DNA of 64,000 bases from an uncultured Lachnospiraceae bacterium (lineage in GTDB: Bacteria; Bacillota; Clostridia; Lachnospirales; Lachnospiraceae), in NCBI GenBank assembly GCA_910585295.1, contig CAJUDE010000050.1, positions 5,512 to 69,511 of the forward strand, written 5' to 3'. The notes beneath the pieces are model-generated. The model ran no database searches and had not been told where the DNA came from. It worked only from the letters and a program-made list of their open reading frames with translations. Every line of letters begins with the position of its first letter. The stretch's first letter is position 1. A program made the position numbers and the translations under genes. Positions 1 to 9,078 of this stretch are shown piece after piece.

Positions 1-2
1 CA

Positions 3-617
3 GCCGCCGCGTCGGAGGAACTGAAGGCTATCCGTGAGCAGAAAGCGCAGTTAGAGGAAGAATATTCAGATAAGGACAATGAAGACTATCAGGCATATAA
101 GAAAGACCTGGATGCTCAGGAGAAGCATTGGCAGAAACAATTGGAAGACAGCCAGTCTGTAATCTCTTCTTCTAGTGGAGCTATCCGGTCAGTGAAACAG
201 GAAATCGTGAAGCAGCATGGGATGACTGACGCTTTGAAGGCAGAAGAAGACGCCATGGAGGCAGCAAGCAAAGAAATTATTGGCGCTCTTCTAGAAGAAG
301 CAAAAGATACTGTGGAAGAAAAGTTAGAGGAAACCGTAGAGAAGGCAGAAGAGGCAAAGGAAGAGAAGGAAGAAGTAGAACAAAGCATGAAGGAAGCCCA
401 ATTGGAGCGGGAGAAGAAAGCCAAAGAAATCGAAGAAGAGTTAGAGAAACAGAGAAGGCTTAGGGAGAGCCGCCCAAATGTCAATAGGCCAGACTTAAAT
501 GTCCAGGATGCCTTAGGGAAGCAACAGGAAATCCTTGAGAACACCCAGCAGATTTTAGCAGAGCAATTCTTATTGCCAGAAGAAATCAAAGGGATTGTAG
601 TAGATTTTAACCTTTAA
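3..617 (+). CDS. Coiled-coil protein of unknown function (3' end only)
   Basis: The reading frame is open from the first bases of the window to the TAA at 615-617, so the gene begins upstream and only about 204 C-terminal residues are visible. Much of the piece is charged, Glu/Lys-rich heptad-like sequence (about residues 80-150 of the visible part), which predicts a long alpha-helical coiled coil. The tail is more varied and ends in VVDFNL. No catalytic motif, membrane segment or sorting signal is visible. It ends in a strong bidirectional terminator shared with the convergent gene that follows. I do not recognise the family. Similar small coiled-coil proteins occur next to secretion and motility genes in Lachnospiraceae, but nothing here proves that link. 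Confidence 0.75.
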   Translation, partial: AAASEELKAIREQKAQLEEEYSDKDNEDYQAYKKDLDAQEKHWQKQLEDSQSVISSSSGAIRSVKQEIVKQHGMTDALKAEEDAMEAASKEIIGALLEEAKDTVEEKLEETVEKAEEAKEEKEEVEQSMKEAQLEREKKAKEIEEELEKQRRLRESRPNVNRPDLNVQDALGKQQEILENTQQILAEQFLLPEEIKGIVVDFNL

Positions 618-624
618 TGGAAGG

Positions 625-660
625 AAAAAGAGAGTTCGCTATCTTGCGAACTCTCTTTTT
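625..660. terminator. Bidirectional intrinsic terminator
   Basis: A perfect stem (GAGAGTTCGC at 630-639 with GCGAACTCTC at 646-655, 6-nt loop) is flanked by an A run on the left and a T run on the right. It can therefore stop transcription of both the coiled-coil gene (+) and the LtaS-like gene (-). Confidence 0.92.
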
Positions 661-678
661 GTATGGGCAAAAAGTTAA

Positions 679-2919
679 TTAAAGCGTTGGCGCAGCCTCA
701 GGCTGCTCGGTTTGCCCGTCCTGTTGCCCTAATTCTTCTTCCCGTTCCCCATTGACGGCCTTGTCAATGCTGTTGGGGGTATTTTCCACAGTATCATCAA
801 TTTGCATCTCTTCTGTAGGGGGCGTGCCTGTTGTCAACGGCCGTAGGTAAGAAATTTCATTGGAGCTGCGGAAGATTGTCTCAGAAGATCCCATTTGGTT
901 GACCACAAGGGTATTTGGGCCTTCGGTAAAGTTGCTTAAGGAAATTTTCAATTCCGTATCACTGATAAAGGAAGTAGAAACCCGCCTCCCGTTGATAAAG
1001 ACTTTGCTCCAAGGGGTAAAACTATTCCCGTATACATGAAGCCCGTCGGCTAACTCTTCTACCCGCTCTAATACGATATCCTGGACTCCCATTTGTAAAT
1101 TGGATGCAGGGTAAAGGTCTTGCCCATGGTATGTATAGCGTTTCCCATATAAGATATCGTATTGAAGGAGTTCCATATCCCGAGAGGAACTGTCTGTCTC
1201 CTGGAATTCACCGCTTTGGTGGAAGGAGAACATAGTGCCTTCATGGATACCAGCCTGATTTGTTATAGCAGCAAGCAATTGATAGGAAGTCAAATCCTGA
1301 TTAACTTTTTCCATGCCAAAGTTATTCCAGGTGGCATATTTGGTGCGAAAGATGCTCCCGTTTGACATGTCTTCATCGGTAAGCCCCATTGTGGGGAGGT
1401 GGTCGCCGAAAAATACAACGACAGTCTTTTCGTCACGTTTGGAAAGCATGTCAGTCAGGTTTGCAATAAATTTATCCACTTCATAAATCTCATTGGCATA
1501 GTATTCCCATTCGTTGTTCTTTGCCTCATTTTCAGCGCCAGTCACAGTGATTTCTGGGTTGGCTATTACTTTTTCTGTTGGGTAGGCGCCATGCCCTTGG
1601 ACGGTGATGGTATATACAAAGTCCTGCTGCTCTGTAGAGTCAAGGGCTTTTTCTACCTCGCCAATCAGGATATCGTCTGTAGGCCATGTGCCGAGGGGCG
1701 TGTATTCCTGAATGTTCATCATTTCTTTGCTGATAAAGCTATCAAAGCCCATTTGGGTGAAGGCATTCCTGCGGCTGTAAAAGTTCCCGCCATTGTTATG
1801 TACGACATGGGTGCCATAGCCCAGGTTATTTCCAAGGTCAGAAGCAATGCTTTCACAGGAAGTGGACTTTAAGATGGTCTTGTAAGGGTATTCGCCCAAG
1901 CCAAAGTATTTCATACCCATCCCTGTCAAGATTTCAAATTCTGTGTTTGCAGTGCCGGCGCCTACAACTGGCACGGTCAGGTAGCCAGAGGAGTAGTTGT
2001 TGTAGAGGTTGTCAAAGTTCGGTGTTGGGTTTTTTGAAAAATTCAAAAAATTAACTTCTTTTGGGTCAATAAAAGATTCCAACAATACACAAATAATATT
2101 TGGAAGCTCGCTGGAATCGGAAGGGCTAACCTTCACTTTGGAGAGGGCTTCGTCCACGTTTTCCTGTGAGTAATCCCTAGGGGCCGGCATGCCTTGGTCT
2201 ACCACGCTGGCAGAGAAACTATAGACAAACCCGTAATCCTCGTATCCCTGGGCGATATTCTCAAAATAGTCGGCAAGCACATTGTTGCTTACGGCCGCCT
2301 GGGTTACCATTGGGATAAAAAATGCGAAGCCGCCAATTGCAAGGATGCTTGCAACCCTGTTTTGCTTCCCTTGGTATTTAGGGCCTTTCTTCCATAGCAC
2401 GATAATCCCTGCAGCAACAGAGGCAACCAGCAGGATTACCGCAAGGGCTTCCCCATTGCTGAAATAATTGCTCTGCATGGTAAACAGGTCGTTGATAAGC
2501 TTCAAATCGGTATAAGTGAAAGGGGTCACGCGTTTTGCAAGGATACATCCGTTGATAGTCCCTAAAAACAGCCATACCACGCTAATCAGCGTCCGCATCA
2601 GCGCCCTCCTTCGGAAAAAGTACACCAAATGCAGTGATGTGAACACAATCAGGGAGTTGTATAAAAATACCAGGCTCCGGTCAAACATAAAGATAAACGC
2701 ATGGACAAAAGAGTGCCTGGAAATTGTCTCAATGGTAAAGCAAATGCTGCAGGCAAGCAGATAATGGAAAATTAAAGAGTAGCGGTTTAAGAAGGCCACC
2801 AGCTTCTCTTTTTGCTCCGGCTTTAAAAAATGCTTTTTCTCACGAGGCTTTCTTTTTTCCTGAAAAGCCTTGTATTTTGTTGTAAACTTTTGTAAAGTGT
2901 GTTTTGCAGTATGAAACAT
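679..2919 (-). CDS. LtaS-like membrane sulfatase-fold phosphoglycerol transferase
   Basis: A 746-residue polytopic protein of the lipoteichoic acid synthase/alkaline phosphatase superfamily. About five hydrophobic segments lie between residues 48 and 211. An extracellular sulfatase-fold domain follows (about 273-590). Its signatures are LLESF (metal-binding Glu near 281), GTANTEF, in which Thr323 aligns with the catalytic Thr of LtaS, and FFGDHLP (about 503-509). A small beta-rich IPT/TIG-like module (about 612-692) and a Pro/Glu-rich tail follow, which is longer than classical LtaS. Family members transfer glycerol phosphate from phosphatidylglycerol to lipid-anchored or glycan acceptors outside the membrane. 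The exact polymer made here is not visible. The start has an AAGGATGG ribosome binding site. The gene is alone on its strand and divergent from folC. Confidence 0.9.
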   Translation of the reverse strand: MFHTAKHTLQKFTTKYKAFQEKRKPREKKHFLKPEQKEKLVAFLNRYSLIFHYLLACSICFTIETISRHSFVHAFIFMFDRSLVFLYNSLIVFTSLHLVYFFRRRALMRTLISVVWLFLGTINGCILAKRVTPFTYTDLKLINDLFTMQSNYFSNGEALAVILLVASVAAGIIVLWKKGPKYQGKQNRVASILAIGGFAFFIPMVTQAAVSNNVLADYFENIAQGYEDYGFVYSFSASVVDQGMPAPRDYSQENVDEALSKVKVSPSDSSELPNIICVLLESFIDPKEVNFLNFSKNPTPNFDNLYNNYSSGYLTVPVVGAGTANTEFEILTGMGMKYFGLGEYPYKTILKSTSCESIASDLGNNLGYGTHVVHNNGGNFYSRRNAFTQMGFDSFISKEMMNIQEYTPLGTWPTDDILIGEVEKALDSTEQQDFVYTITVQGHGAYPTEKVIANPEITVTGAENEAKNNEWEYYANEIYEVDKFIANLTDMLSKRDEKTVVVFFGDHLPTMGLTDEDMSNGSIFRTKYATWNNFGMEKVNQDLTSYQLLAAITNQAGIHEGTMFSFHQSGEFQETDSSSRDMELLQYDILYGKRYTYHGQDLYPASNLQMGVQDIVLERVEELADGLHVYGNSFTPWSKVFINGRRVSTSFISDTELKISLSNFTEGPNTLVVNQMGSSETIFRSSNEISYLRPLTTGTPPTEEMQIDDTVENTPNSIDKAVNGEREEELGQQDGQTEQPEAAPTL

Positions 2920-3158
2920 TTTGTCACCATCCTTAAGTTTATGTTGAAAATCCTATATTGTGAACTAATTGTAAACAAAATATGAATCTGGAATTTCCAT
3001 AGCAAAGATTATCTTATTTTAGAAAAAAAGTCAACTCATAAACGTAAATTTTATACTTAAGATAATAAAAATTAAGAATTTCTTTATAAAATATAGGAAC
3101 ATGGCAATTCTCCCTATATTTGGGAAGGTTTGCCTGATAGGAAGGAAGGTTGTAAAGC

Positions 3159-4472
3159 ATGGGAGAACATATAGTAAGCCAGGCGGGGATAGAGGAGTTT
3201 TTGGAAGAGGTAGGGAGGTCGGGAAGCGTTTTAGGGCTCTCTAGCGTCCAAAGGCTGATGGATGAATTGGGTAACATACAGGACAGGCTGAACATTATCC
3301 ATGTGGCGGGGACCAATGGGAAAGGGTCGCTGTGTGCAATGGTTGCTTCTGTTTTAAAAGAAGCAGGGTATCGGGTGGGGGCCTATACTTCCCCATCCGT
3401 ATTTGGGAGAAGGGAGCAGTATTTAGTGGATGGGGCGCCCGCCTCAGAGGAGGAGTATCTGGATATTTTTGGGACAGTGAAGGAGGCATATGAAAGGATA
3501 AAGGCAAAAGGGCAGGGGCTTCCCACTTTGTTTGAGGTGGAGACGGCGGCGGCCTTCCAGTATTTTTACCAAAAAAAATGCCAGATTGTTTTGCTGGAAG
3601 CTGGGCTGGGTGGAGCTGCAGATGCAACAAATATAATAAGGAAGCCTTTGGTAAGCGTACTAATGTCCATCAGCATGGACCATATGGGGGTTTTGGGGGA
3701 GTCGCTTGAGGAGATTGCCCAGGTAAAGTCTGGAATTATTAAAGGGCATGGGCAGGTGGTGGCAGTGGAGCCAGAGCATATGCAGGTGCGTAAAGCCATT
3801 GAAAAAAAGTGTGAAGAACAGCATGCCGCCCTTTGCTATGCGAAACCCAGCGAGGCAAAAGGGGTACACTGGGAGCAAGGGCGTTTGTGCTTTTCCTATC
3901 CAGGGTATGGACAGCTTCGCCTGTCCATGGCGGGGGCATACCAGGTAGAGAACGGCATATGCGCTATTAAGGTAATAGAAACGTTAAAAGGCATGGGCTG
4001 GGAAGTGGCTGCCAGCCAGGTTCGGCGAGGGCTGGAGGAAGCCAGATGGGAAGGCCGTTTTTCCGTGCTGTGCCGGGAGCCTTTGTTTCTGATGGATGGC
4101 GCCCATAATGCAGACGCGGCGAAAAAATTGCGTGAAACTATAAAAATGGGTTTTACAAATGGAAAAATAATCTATATAATAGGGGTACTTGCAGATAAAG
4201 AATATGGGAAGATTCTGAAAACCATGCTTCCTTTGGCATGGAAAGTATATACAGTTACGCCAAACCATCCAAGGGCTTTGGATGGCGCCGTGCTGGCAAA
4301 GAAAGCGATGCAGTGGCATTCGGACGCCGTATTTTGCAGGACAGTCCGGGAAGCAGCGGTAAAAGCCGCCGCTTGTGCAATGCGGGAAGGGGCGGTGGTG
4401 CTGGCATTTGGCTCCCTTTCTTATCTGGGCGAACTGAGGGAATCTGTGAAAGCTGGCTTTAAGGAGATATAA
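3159..4472 (+). CDS. folC: Bifunctional folylpolyglutamate synthase/dihydrofolate synthase
   Basis: 437 residues, normal length for the family. FolC adds glutamate to dihydropteroate and to folates in the cytoplasm, using ATP. The Mur-ligase P-loop is seen as HVAGTNGKGS (about residues 48-57), followed by the EAGLGG motif and the C-terminal ligase domain with LMDGAHN. The start at 3159 follows AGGAAGG. This is the first gene of a folate operon: folE starts 3 bp after its stop and its ribosome binding site lies in the folC 3' end. The 240 bp upstream are AT-rich and divergent from the LtaS-like gene, and must hold both promoters. Confidence 0.95.
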   Translation: MGEHIVSQAGIEEFLEEVGRSGSVLGLSSVQRLMDELGNIQDRLNIIHVAGTNGKGSLCAMVASVLKEAGYRVGAYTSPSVFGRREQYLVDGAPASEEEYLDIFGTVKEAYERIKAKGQGLPTLFEVETAAAFQYFYQKKCQIVLLEAGLGGAADATNIIRKPLVSVLMSISMDHMGVLGESLEEIAQVKSGIIKGHGQVVAVEPEHMQVRKAIEKKCEEQHAALCYAKPSEAKGVHWEQGRLCFSYPGYGQLRLSMAGAYQVENGICAIKVIETLKGMGWEVAASQVRRGLEEARWEGRFSVLCREPLFLMDGAHNADAAKKLRETIKMGFTNGKIIYIIGVLADKEYGKILKTMLPLAWKVYTVTPNHPRALDGAVLAKKAMQWHSDAVFCRTVREAAVKAAACAMREGAVVLAFGSLSYLGELRESVKAGFKEI

Positions 4473-4475
4473 GGT

Positions 4476-5033
4476 ATGATAGATAAAGGGAAAATAGAAC
4501 AGGCGGTCACCCTTTTGCTAGAAGGGATGGGTGAAGATATCGGGCGGGAGGGGCTTAAGGAGACTCCCGGCAGGATTGCTAGGATGTATGAAGAAATTTT
4601 TGCAGGGATTGGGCAGACGCCAGAGGAATACCTAAGCAAGACGTTTTCTGTAGAGGAAAGCGGCATGGTGTTGGAAAAAGATATTGTATTCTATTCCACT
4701 TGCGAACACCATTTGCTTCCTTTTTATGGAAAAGCCCATATTGCGTACCTGCCAGCAGGGAAAGTCGTGGGGCTGAGCAAACTGGCAAGGGCGGTAGAAG
4801 TGTATGCCAGGCGCCCACAGCTTCAAGAGCGGCTTACAGTGCAAATTGCGGATGCATTGATGGAGTATTTGCAGCCGAGAGGGGTGTTGGTCCTGGTGGA
4901 GGCAGAGCATATGTGCATGACGATGCGCGGCGTGAAAAAGCCAGGCACCCAGACTGTGACGCTTGCCACCAGAGGGGCTTTTTCAGAAGATAAGCTCTTG
5001 CAGGAAGAATTTTGGCGCATGATGGGAAGGTAA
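4476..5033 (+). CDS. folE: GTP cyclohydrolase I
   Basis: 185 residues. It converts GTP to 7,8-dihydroneopterin triphosphate, the first step of folate synthesis, usually as a homodecamer. Zinc ligands and catalytic residues are evident: the STCEHHLLPFYG motif supplies the Cys and His ligands, and the second Cys is in EHMCMTMRG. GLKETPGRIARMYEE near the N-terminus is also typical of FolE. The start follows AAGGAGATA inside the end of folC, so the two are translationally linked. Start and length fit the family. Confidence 0.96.
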   Translation: MIDKGKIEQAVTLLLEGMGEDIGREGLKETPGRIARMYEEIFAGIGQTPEEYLSKTFSVEESGMVLEKDIVFYSTCEHHLLPFYGKAHIAYLPAGKVVGLSKLARAVEVYARRPQLQERLTVQIADALMEYLQPRGVLVLVEAEHMCMTMRGVKKPGTQTVTLATRGAFSEDKLLQEEFWRMMGR

Positions 5034-5059
5034 GGATTTTGTTTTTGGAGGCAGGAAGG

Positions 5060-5887
5060 ATGGAGCATAACATGAAGATAGGAAACAGAACCTTTGAGGC
5101 GGCGAAGCACACCTATATTATGGGAATTTTAAATGTAACCCCAGATTCATTTTCAGATGGGGGGAAGTTTAACAGCCCAGACCTTGCGCTGGCGCATGTC
5201 CAGCAGATGGTGGAAGAGGGAGCCGATATCATTGACATTGGCGGAGAGTCCACAAGGCCTGGCCATCAGCAAATTAGTGAAGAAGAGGAAATTGAACGGG
5301 CGGCCCCGATGGTGGAACTTGTAAAAAGCAGGTTTGATATCCCCGTATCCATTGACACTTATAAGGCAAAAGTAGCTAGAGAATGCCTAAAGGCAGGGGC
5401 GGACTTAGTAAATGATATTTGGGGCTTGAAGTACGACAAAGAATTGGCAGGGGTGATTGCTTCTTCTGGGGCGGCATGCTGCCTGATGCATAATAGGGGC
5501 CAGGCTGTTTACAATAACTTTATGGAAGAACTGAAATCAGACTTAAGTGAGACGCTGGAAATTGCATATGCTGCTGGGATTGCAAAGGATAAAATTATCT
5601 TGGACCCTGGCGTTGGGTTTGGGAAGGATTATAGGCATAACCTGGAAGCAATTTATAAAATCGGGGAATTACAAAGCTTAGGGCATCCCCTGCTGTTAGG
5701 GGTTTCTAGGAAATCTGTCATTGGCCTTACATTAGGCCTGCCTGTAACAGAACGGTTAGAAGGGACCTTGGCGTCTACGGTTTATGCCGTTATGGCTGGA
5801 TGCGCTTTTGTAAGGGTCCATGACATTAAGGAGAACAAGCGTGCCATTCAAATGGCAGAAGCGATTCGGGAAGGGTGGCAGCAATGA
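5060..5887 (+). CDS. folP: Dihydropteroate synthase
   Basis: 275 residues from the chosen ATG. It condenses p-aminobenzoate with dihydropterin pyrophosphate and is the sulfonamide target. It shows the two family signatures: GILNVTPDSFSDGG (about residues 21-34) and IDIGGESTRPG. A TIM-barrel C-terminus ends with FVRVHDI. An in-frame start at 5012 would overlap folE by 22 bp. The ATG at 5060 is preferred because GGAGG sits 8 nt before it. Its stop overlaps the next start in an ATGA. Confidence 0.95.
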   Translation: MEHNMKIGNRTFEAAKHTYIMGILNVTPDSFSDGGKFNSPDLALAHVQQMVEEGADIIDIGGESTRPGHQQISEEEEIERAAPMVELVKSRFDIPVSIDTYKAKVARECLKAGADLVNDIWGLKYDKELAGVIASSGAACCLMHNRGQAVYNNFMEELKSDLSETLEIAYAAGIAKDKIILDPGVGFGKDYRHNLEAIYKIGELQSLGHPLLLGVSRKSVIGLTLGLPVTERLEGTLASTVYAVMAGCAFVRVHDIKENKRAIQMAEAIREGWQQ

Positions 5888-6744
5888 ATAGGGAACCGTC
5901 AGATAAAATCCACATTAAACATTTAGAAGTATTTGCGAAACATGGGGTTTTGCCGGAAGAGAACAGGCTGGGACAGAAGTTTTTGGTCAACGCAACCCTT
6001 TATGCCAATCTTAGGGAAGCAGGGTTAAATGACGATTTAACAAAGACCGTACATTATGGAGAAGCCTCACGCTTTATCACATCTTTTATGGTGAGCCATA
6101 CATTTCAATTAATTGAGTCTGCTGCAGAGCAGATGGCGCGGGCAATATTACTGCAGTTCCCCTCCATCGAAAAAATTCAACTGGAAATTGAAAAGCCCTG
6201 GGCGCCCGTTGGGCTTCCATTGGAATCTGTCTCTGTGGAAGTGGAGCGGGGCTGGCATCAGGCATTTGTGGCAATTGGCTCTAATCTAGGGGAGAGGGAA
6301 GATTATATTGCATTGGGGCTGGAAGGGTTGGGAGCCTGCAAAGATTGTAAATTGGTGGGCGCGTCCCAAATCATTGCCACAAAACCTTACGGGGTAAAAG
6401 AGCAGCCAGATTTTTTAAATGGCGTAGTGGAACTAAGGACATTGCTAAATCCTTGGGAATTGTTGGAGGAACTGCACAAAATTGAGCAAAAAGCAGGGCG
6501 GGAGCGTTTGGTGCGCTGGGGGCCTAGGACCTTGGATTTGGATATTATTTTCTATGACGGCTGGGTGGTTGATACGAAAGAACTTCAAATTCCCCATCCA
6601 GACATGCACAACCGTGAGTTTGTGCTGCGGCCTTTGGCGGAGCTTGCGCCATATTTTTGCCATCCCTTAAACCACAAGACAGTAAGGCAGATGTTGGAGG
6701 AATTGGAAAGGGATTCCATAAAATCAAATGGGAAAGGGCTGTAA
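5884..6744 (+). CDS. folBK: FolB-FolK fusion: dihydroneopterin aldolase / HPPK
   Basis: 286 residues carrying two consecutive pathway enzymes. Residues about 5-118 are dihydroneopterin aldolase (HIKHLEVFAKHGV, HYGEAS, QLIESAAE). Residues about 122-280 are 6-hydroxymethyl-dihydropterin pyrophosphokinase (AIGSNLGERE and the signature RWGPRTLDLDIIFYDG with its catalytic Asp pair). Together with FolE and FolP this covers most of the route from GTP to dihydropteroate. The ATG at 5884 overlaps the folP stop and follows GGAAGGG. A GTG nine bases upstream is possible but less likely. Such FolB-FolK fusions are known in clostridia and other bacteria. Confidence 0.95.
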   Translation: MNREPSDKIHIKHLEVFAKHGVLPEENRLGQKFLVNATLYANLREAGLNDDLTKTVHYGEASRFITSFMVSHTFQLIESAAEQMARAILLQFPSIEKIQLEIEKPWAPVGLPLESVSVEVERGWHQAFVAIGSNLGEREDYIALGLEGLGACKDCKLVGASQIIATKPYGVKEQPDFLNGVVELRTLLNPWELLEELHKIEQKAGRERLVRWGPRTLDLDIIFYDGWVVDTKELQIPHPDMHNREFVLRPLAELAPYFCHPLNHKTVRQMLEELERDSIKSNGKGL

Positions 6745-6746
6745 AA

Positions 6747-7715
6747 ATGATAGATAGACAAAGCTTTGCCTATGAAAATGGAAAAGATGGGATGCGCGTC
6801 CTGCGGTGCTATGGGATAAGCGGCAGGGTGGTGGTCCCAAGGGAGTTAGAAGGGCTTCCAGTAACGGAGCTTGCGGACTATGCTTTTGCAGAAAGTCAGG
6901 AAGCGGAGCTGGGGCATGCCAGCGGCTTGCCCTGCATTTGTGGGGCGGCTTTGGAGGAATTGTGCCTGCCAGATACAATAAAGCGGTTAGGGAGGTATGT
7001 ATTTTACAATTGCACCCAGTTCCACAGCCTGTCTTGTTACAGCAATATTGCATTTATGGGAGCAGGCGGGTTTACAGGGTGTGGGAACCTGGCATATCTT
7101 GCCATGCACCAGAAGGAAGGCGTTTCTTGCTTGCGGGAATTGCTGCAGGAACTGAAACAGGCTGTGGTTGTGGATTGCTATTGGGAACAACCGCAAATGC
7201 AAGGAGTTTCAAAAGTAAATTTGGAAGGCCAACCTTTCTGCCGTTTGGTATATCCAGAATTTTATGAGGAAGCGGTGGAGAATACCCCAGCCAGGATTAT
7301 ATCCACCCAAACCCACGGGATGGGCATTCAATACCGGAACACGTTTCGCAATACGCAGATTGTTTTTTCGGAATATGACAAATTATTTGAAACCGGAAAA
7401 TATAATATGGATTTTACAACTATGGCAGAAATGTCTGTTGCAAGGCTTTCCTTTCCTTATGGACTGTCAGAGGCCAGCAGGCAGGCGTATGCTTCCTGGC
7501 TGCGGGGGCATATTAAGGGAGTAGCGGAATATTTTTTGGAACAGGGAAGTAAAGAAAGCCTGGGCTGGCTGGCGGAGTCTTTTGTAGGGACAAGGGAAGA
7601 ACTTGAAATTTTGGTGCAGGCGGCGAACCAAATGGAACATACAGAACAGTTAAGCGCCCTGCTTGATACAATGCACCGAAGGTTCCCAGGGAAACGGAAA
7701 CGTTTTACTTTATAA
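6747..7715 (+). CDS. Leucine-rich-repeat protein of the fol/MoxR gene run
   Basis: 322 residues. The start at 6747 follows GGAAAGGG and lies 2 bp after the folBK stop. The N-terminal 150 residues match BspA-type LRR_5 repeats: GRVVVPRELEGLPVTELADYAF, then LEELCLPDTIKRLGRYVFYNC, then AFMGAGGFTGCGNLAYLAM. The C-terminal half is helical and not recognised. It has no signal peptide or membrane segment, so it is probably cytoplasmic, unlike secreted BspA proteins. It directly precedes a VWA protein and a MoxR ATPase, and the three probably work together, perhaps with this protein as the substrate-recognition or scaffold subunit. That role is inferred from position only. Confidence 0.8.
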   Translation: MIDRQSFAYENGKDGMRVLRCYGISGRVVVPRELEGLPVTELADYAFAESQEAELGHASGLPCICGAALEELCLPDTIKRLGRYVFYNCTQFHSLSCYSNIAFMGAGGFTGCGNLAYLAMHQKEGVSCLRELLQELKQAVVVDCYWEQPQMQGVSKVNLEGQPFCRLVYPEFYEEAVENTPARIISTQTHGMGIQYRNTFRNTQIVFSEYDKLFETGKYNMDFTTMAEMSVARLSFPYGLSEASRQAYASWLRGHIKGVAEYFLEQGSKESLGWLAESFVGTREELEILVQAANQMEHTEQLSALLDTMHRRFPGKRKRFTL

Positions 7716-7743
7716 CGGCGCTATTATATAAGGAAGGAACGGT

Positions 7744-9048
7744 ATGTTTGAGGAAGCATTATTGGAGAAAGTGGATATCTGCAATGAAATTTTAAAGGAT
7801 TGCAGGAATGAGTTATATTTAAATCTGCGTTTTCTGGATGTTGCGCTCCATAGCCTGGTTTTGGAGCCGTCTATGTCTTTGGGGGCGGCGACGGATGGCG
7901 CGGCGTTTTGCTATAACCCAGAATACCTTATAGAATTATATAAGGTTGGGAATGTGCAGGTGAACCGCTGTTACCTCCACAGTATCCTCCACTGCCTGTT
8001 CGGGCATGTCTGGAAAAAGCGGGAAGAGCAGGAGCTTCTCTATTGGAACCTTGCCTGTGACATTGCGGTGGAATATATTTTGGACGGGCTTCCTTTACGC
8101 TGCCTTCGCAATCCGCCAAAGCCTTACCGGCGGGCGGTATACGAGGGGCTGTTAAAAAAAATTCCAGTGATCCATGGGGAAGGCGTATTCCATTTATTGC
8201 AGGATGCAAATCCAGATATGCGTATTGTGGCAAGGATGGTGCAGGAATTTACAGTGGACAGCCATATGCTCTGGCAGAAAGATGGTTCTGGGCCGAAATC
8301 CCAGATAGAACAGCAAAACAGATGGGAAGATATCCGGGATAAAATGGAACTGGAACTGGATGTGTTTTCCAAGGAGGCGGCGGAAGGTTCCAAAGGGCTA
8401 AAAGATCAGCTTCGTGTGGAAAACCGCGAGCGGTATGATTACCGGGAATTCCTAAAGAAATTTTGTATCCTGAAAGAAGAGATGCAGGTGGATTTAGATA
8501 GTTTTGACTATATTTTTTACAATTATGGCATGGAATTGTATGGAAATATGCCATTAATTGAGCATCAGGAAACCAGGGAAGTGCAGAAAATCGAGGATTT
8601 TGTGATTGTGATAGACACATCCATGTCCTGTAAGGCAGAGCTGGTGCAGAAATTTTTGGAAGAAACTTATAGTATCCTAAGCCAGTCAGAGTCTTTTACC
8701 CGTAGGTTTTGCATCCATATTATCCAGTGTGACGAAAAGGTGCATTCTGATGTGGTGATAGAAAACCGCAAACAGCTTGCAGAATATATGGAACATTTTC
8801 AAGTGGAAGGGATGGGCGGCACAGACTTTCGCCCGGCATTTGCATATGTGGAATCCCTTCTTAAGAAAAAGTCCTTCCACAAGCTGCGGGGATTGATTTA
8901 TTTCACCGATGGATATGGGGCGTATCCGTTGAAAAAGCCTGCGTATGACACGGCATTTGTGTTTTTCCATGAGGATTACCAGGATGTGGATGTGCCGCCC
9001 TGGGCAATTAAGCTGATTTTGGGCAGGGAAGAATTGCAGGCAAGGTAA
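7744..9048 (+). CDS. Metallopeptidase-like/VWA-like domain protein
   Basis: 434 residues of the predicted metal-dependent peptidase/VWA-like family (COG3864 type). The N-terminal half has an HxxxH metal site, HSILHCLFGH (H79, H83, H88). The C-terminal third is a von Willebrand A-like domain starting at VIVIDTSMS (about 287-295), with a DTSMS MIDAS motif and a GGTDFRP loop later. VWA proteins of this kind act as partners of MoxR AAA+ chaperones in metal insertion or complex maturation, and the MoxR gene is the next one (30 bp gap). Its substrate is unknown. There is no signal peptide. Confidence 0.85.
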   Translation: MFEEALLEKVDICNEILKDCRNELYLNLRFLDVALHSLVLEPSMSLGAATDGAAFCYNPEYLIELYKVGNVQVNRCYLHSILHCLFGHVWKKREEQELLYWNLACDIAVEYILDGLPLRCLRNPPKPYRRAVYEGLLKKIPVIHGEGVFHLLQDANPDMRIVARMVQEFTVDSHMLWQKDGSGPKSQIEQQNRWEDIRDKMELELDVFSKEAAEGSKGLKDQLRVENRERYDYREFLKKFCILKEEMQVDLDSFDYIFYNYGMELYGNMPLIEHQETREVQKIEDFVIVIDTSMSCKAELVQKFLEETYSILSQSESFTRRFCIHIIQCDEKVHSDVVIENRKQLAEYMEHFQVEGMGGTDFRPAFAYVESLLKKKSFHKLRGLIYFTDGYGAYPLKKPAYDTAFVFFHEDYQDVDVPPWAIKLILGREELQAR

Positions 9049-9078
9049 GAAGATGGAACAAAGAAAAGGAAGCAGAGT

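Noticed and set aside
116..589. Long antisense open frame over the first gene
   Set aside because: It is Ser/Phe-rich, the mirror of a Glu/Lys-rich coiled coil, with no ribosome binding site.
679..2919. Reading the membrane sulfatase-fold protein as an arylsulfatase
   Set aside because: It has the GTANTEF Thr site and membrane layout of LtaS-type enzymes rather than a sulfatase Cys/Ser signature.
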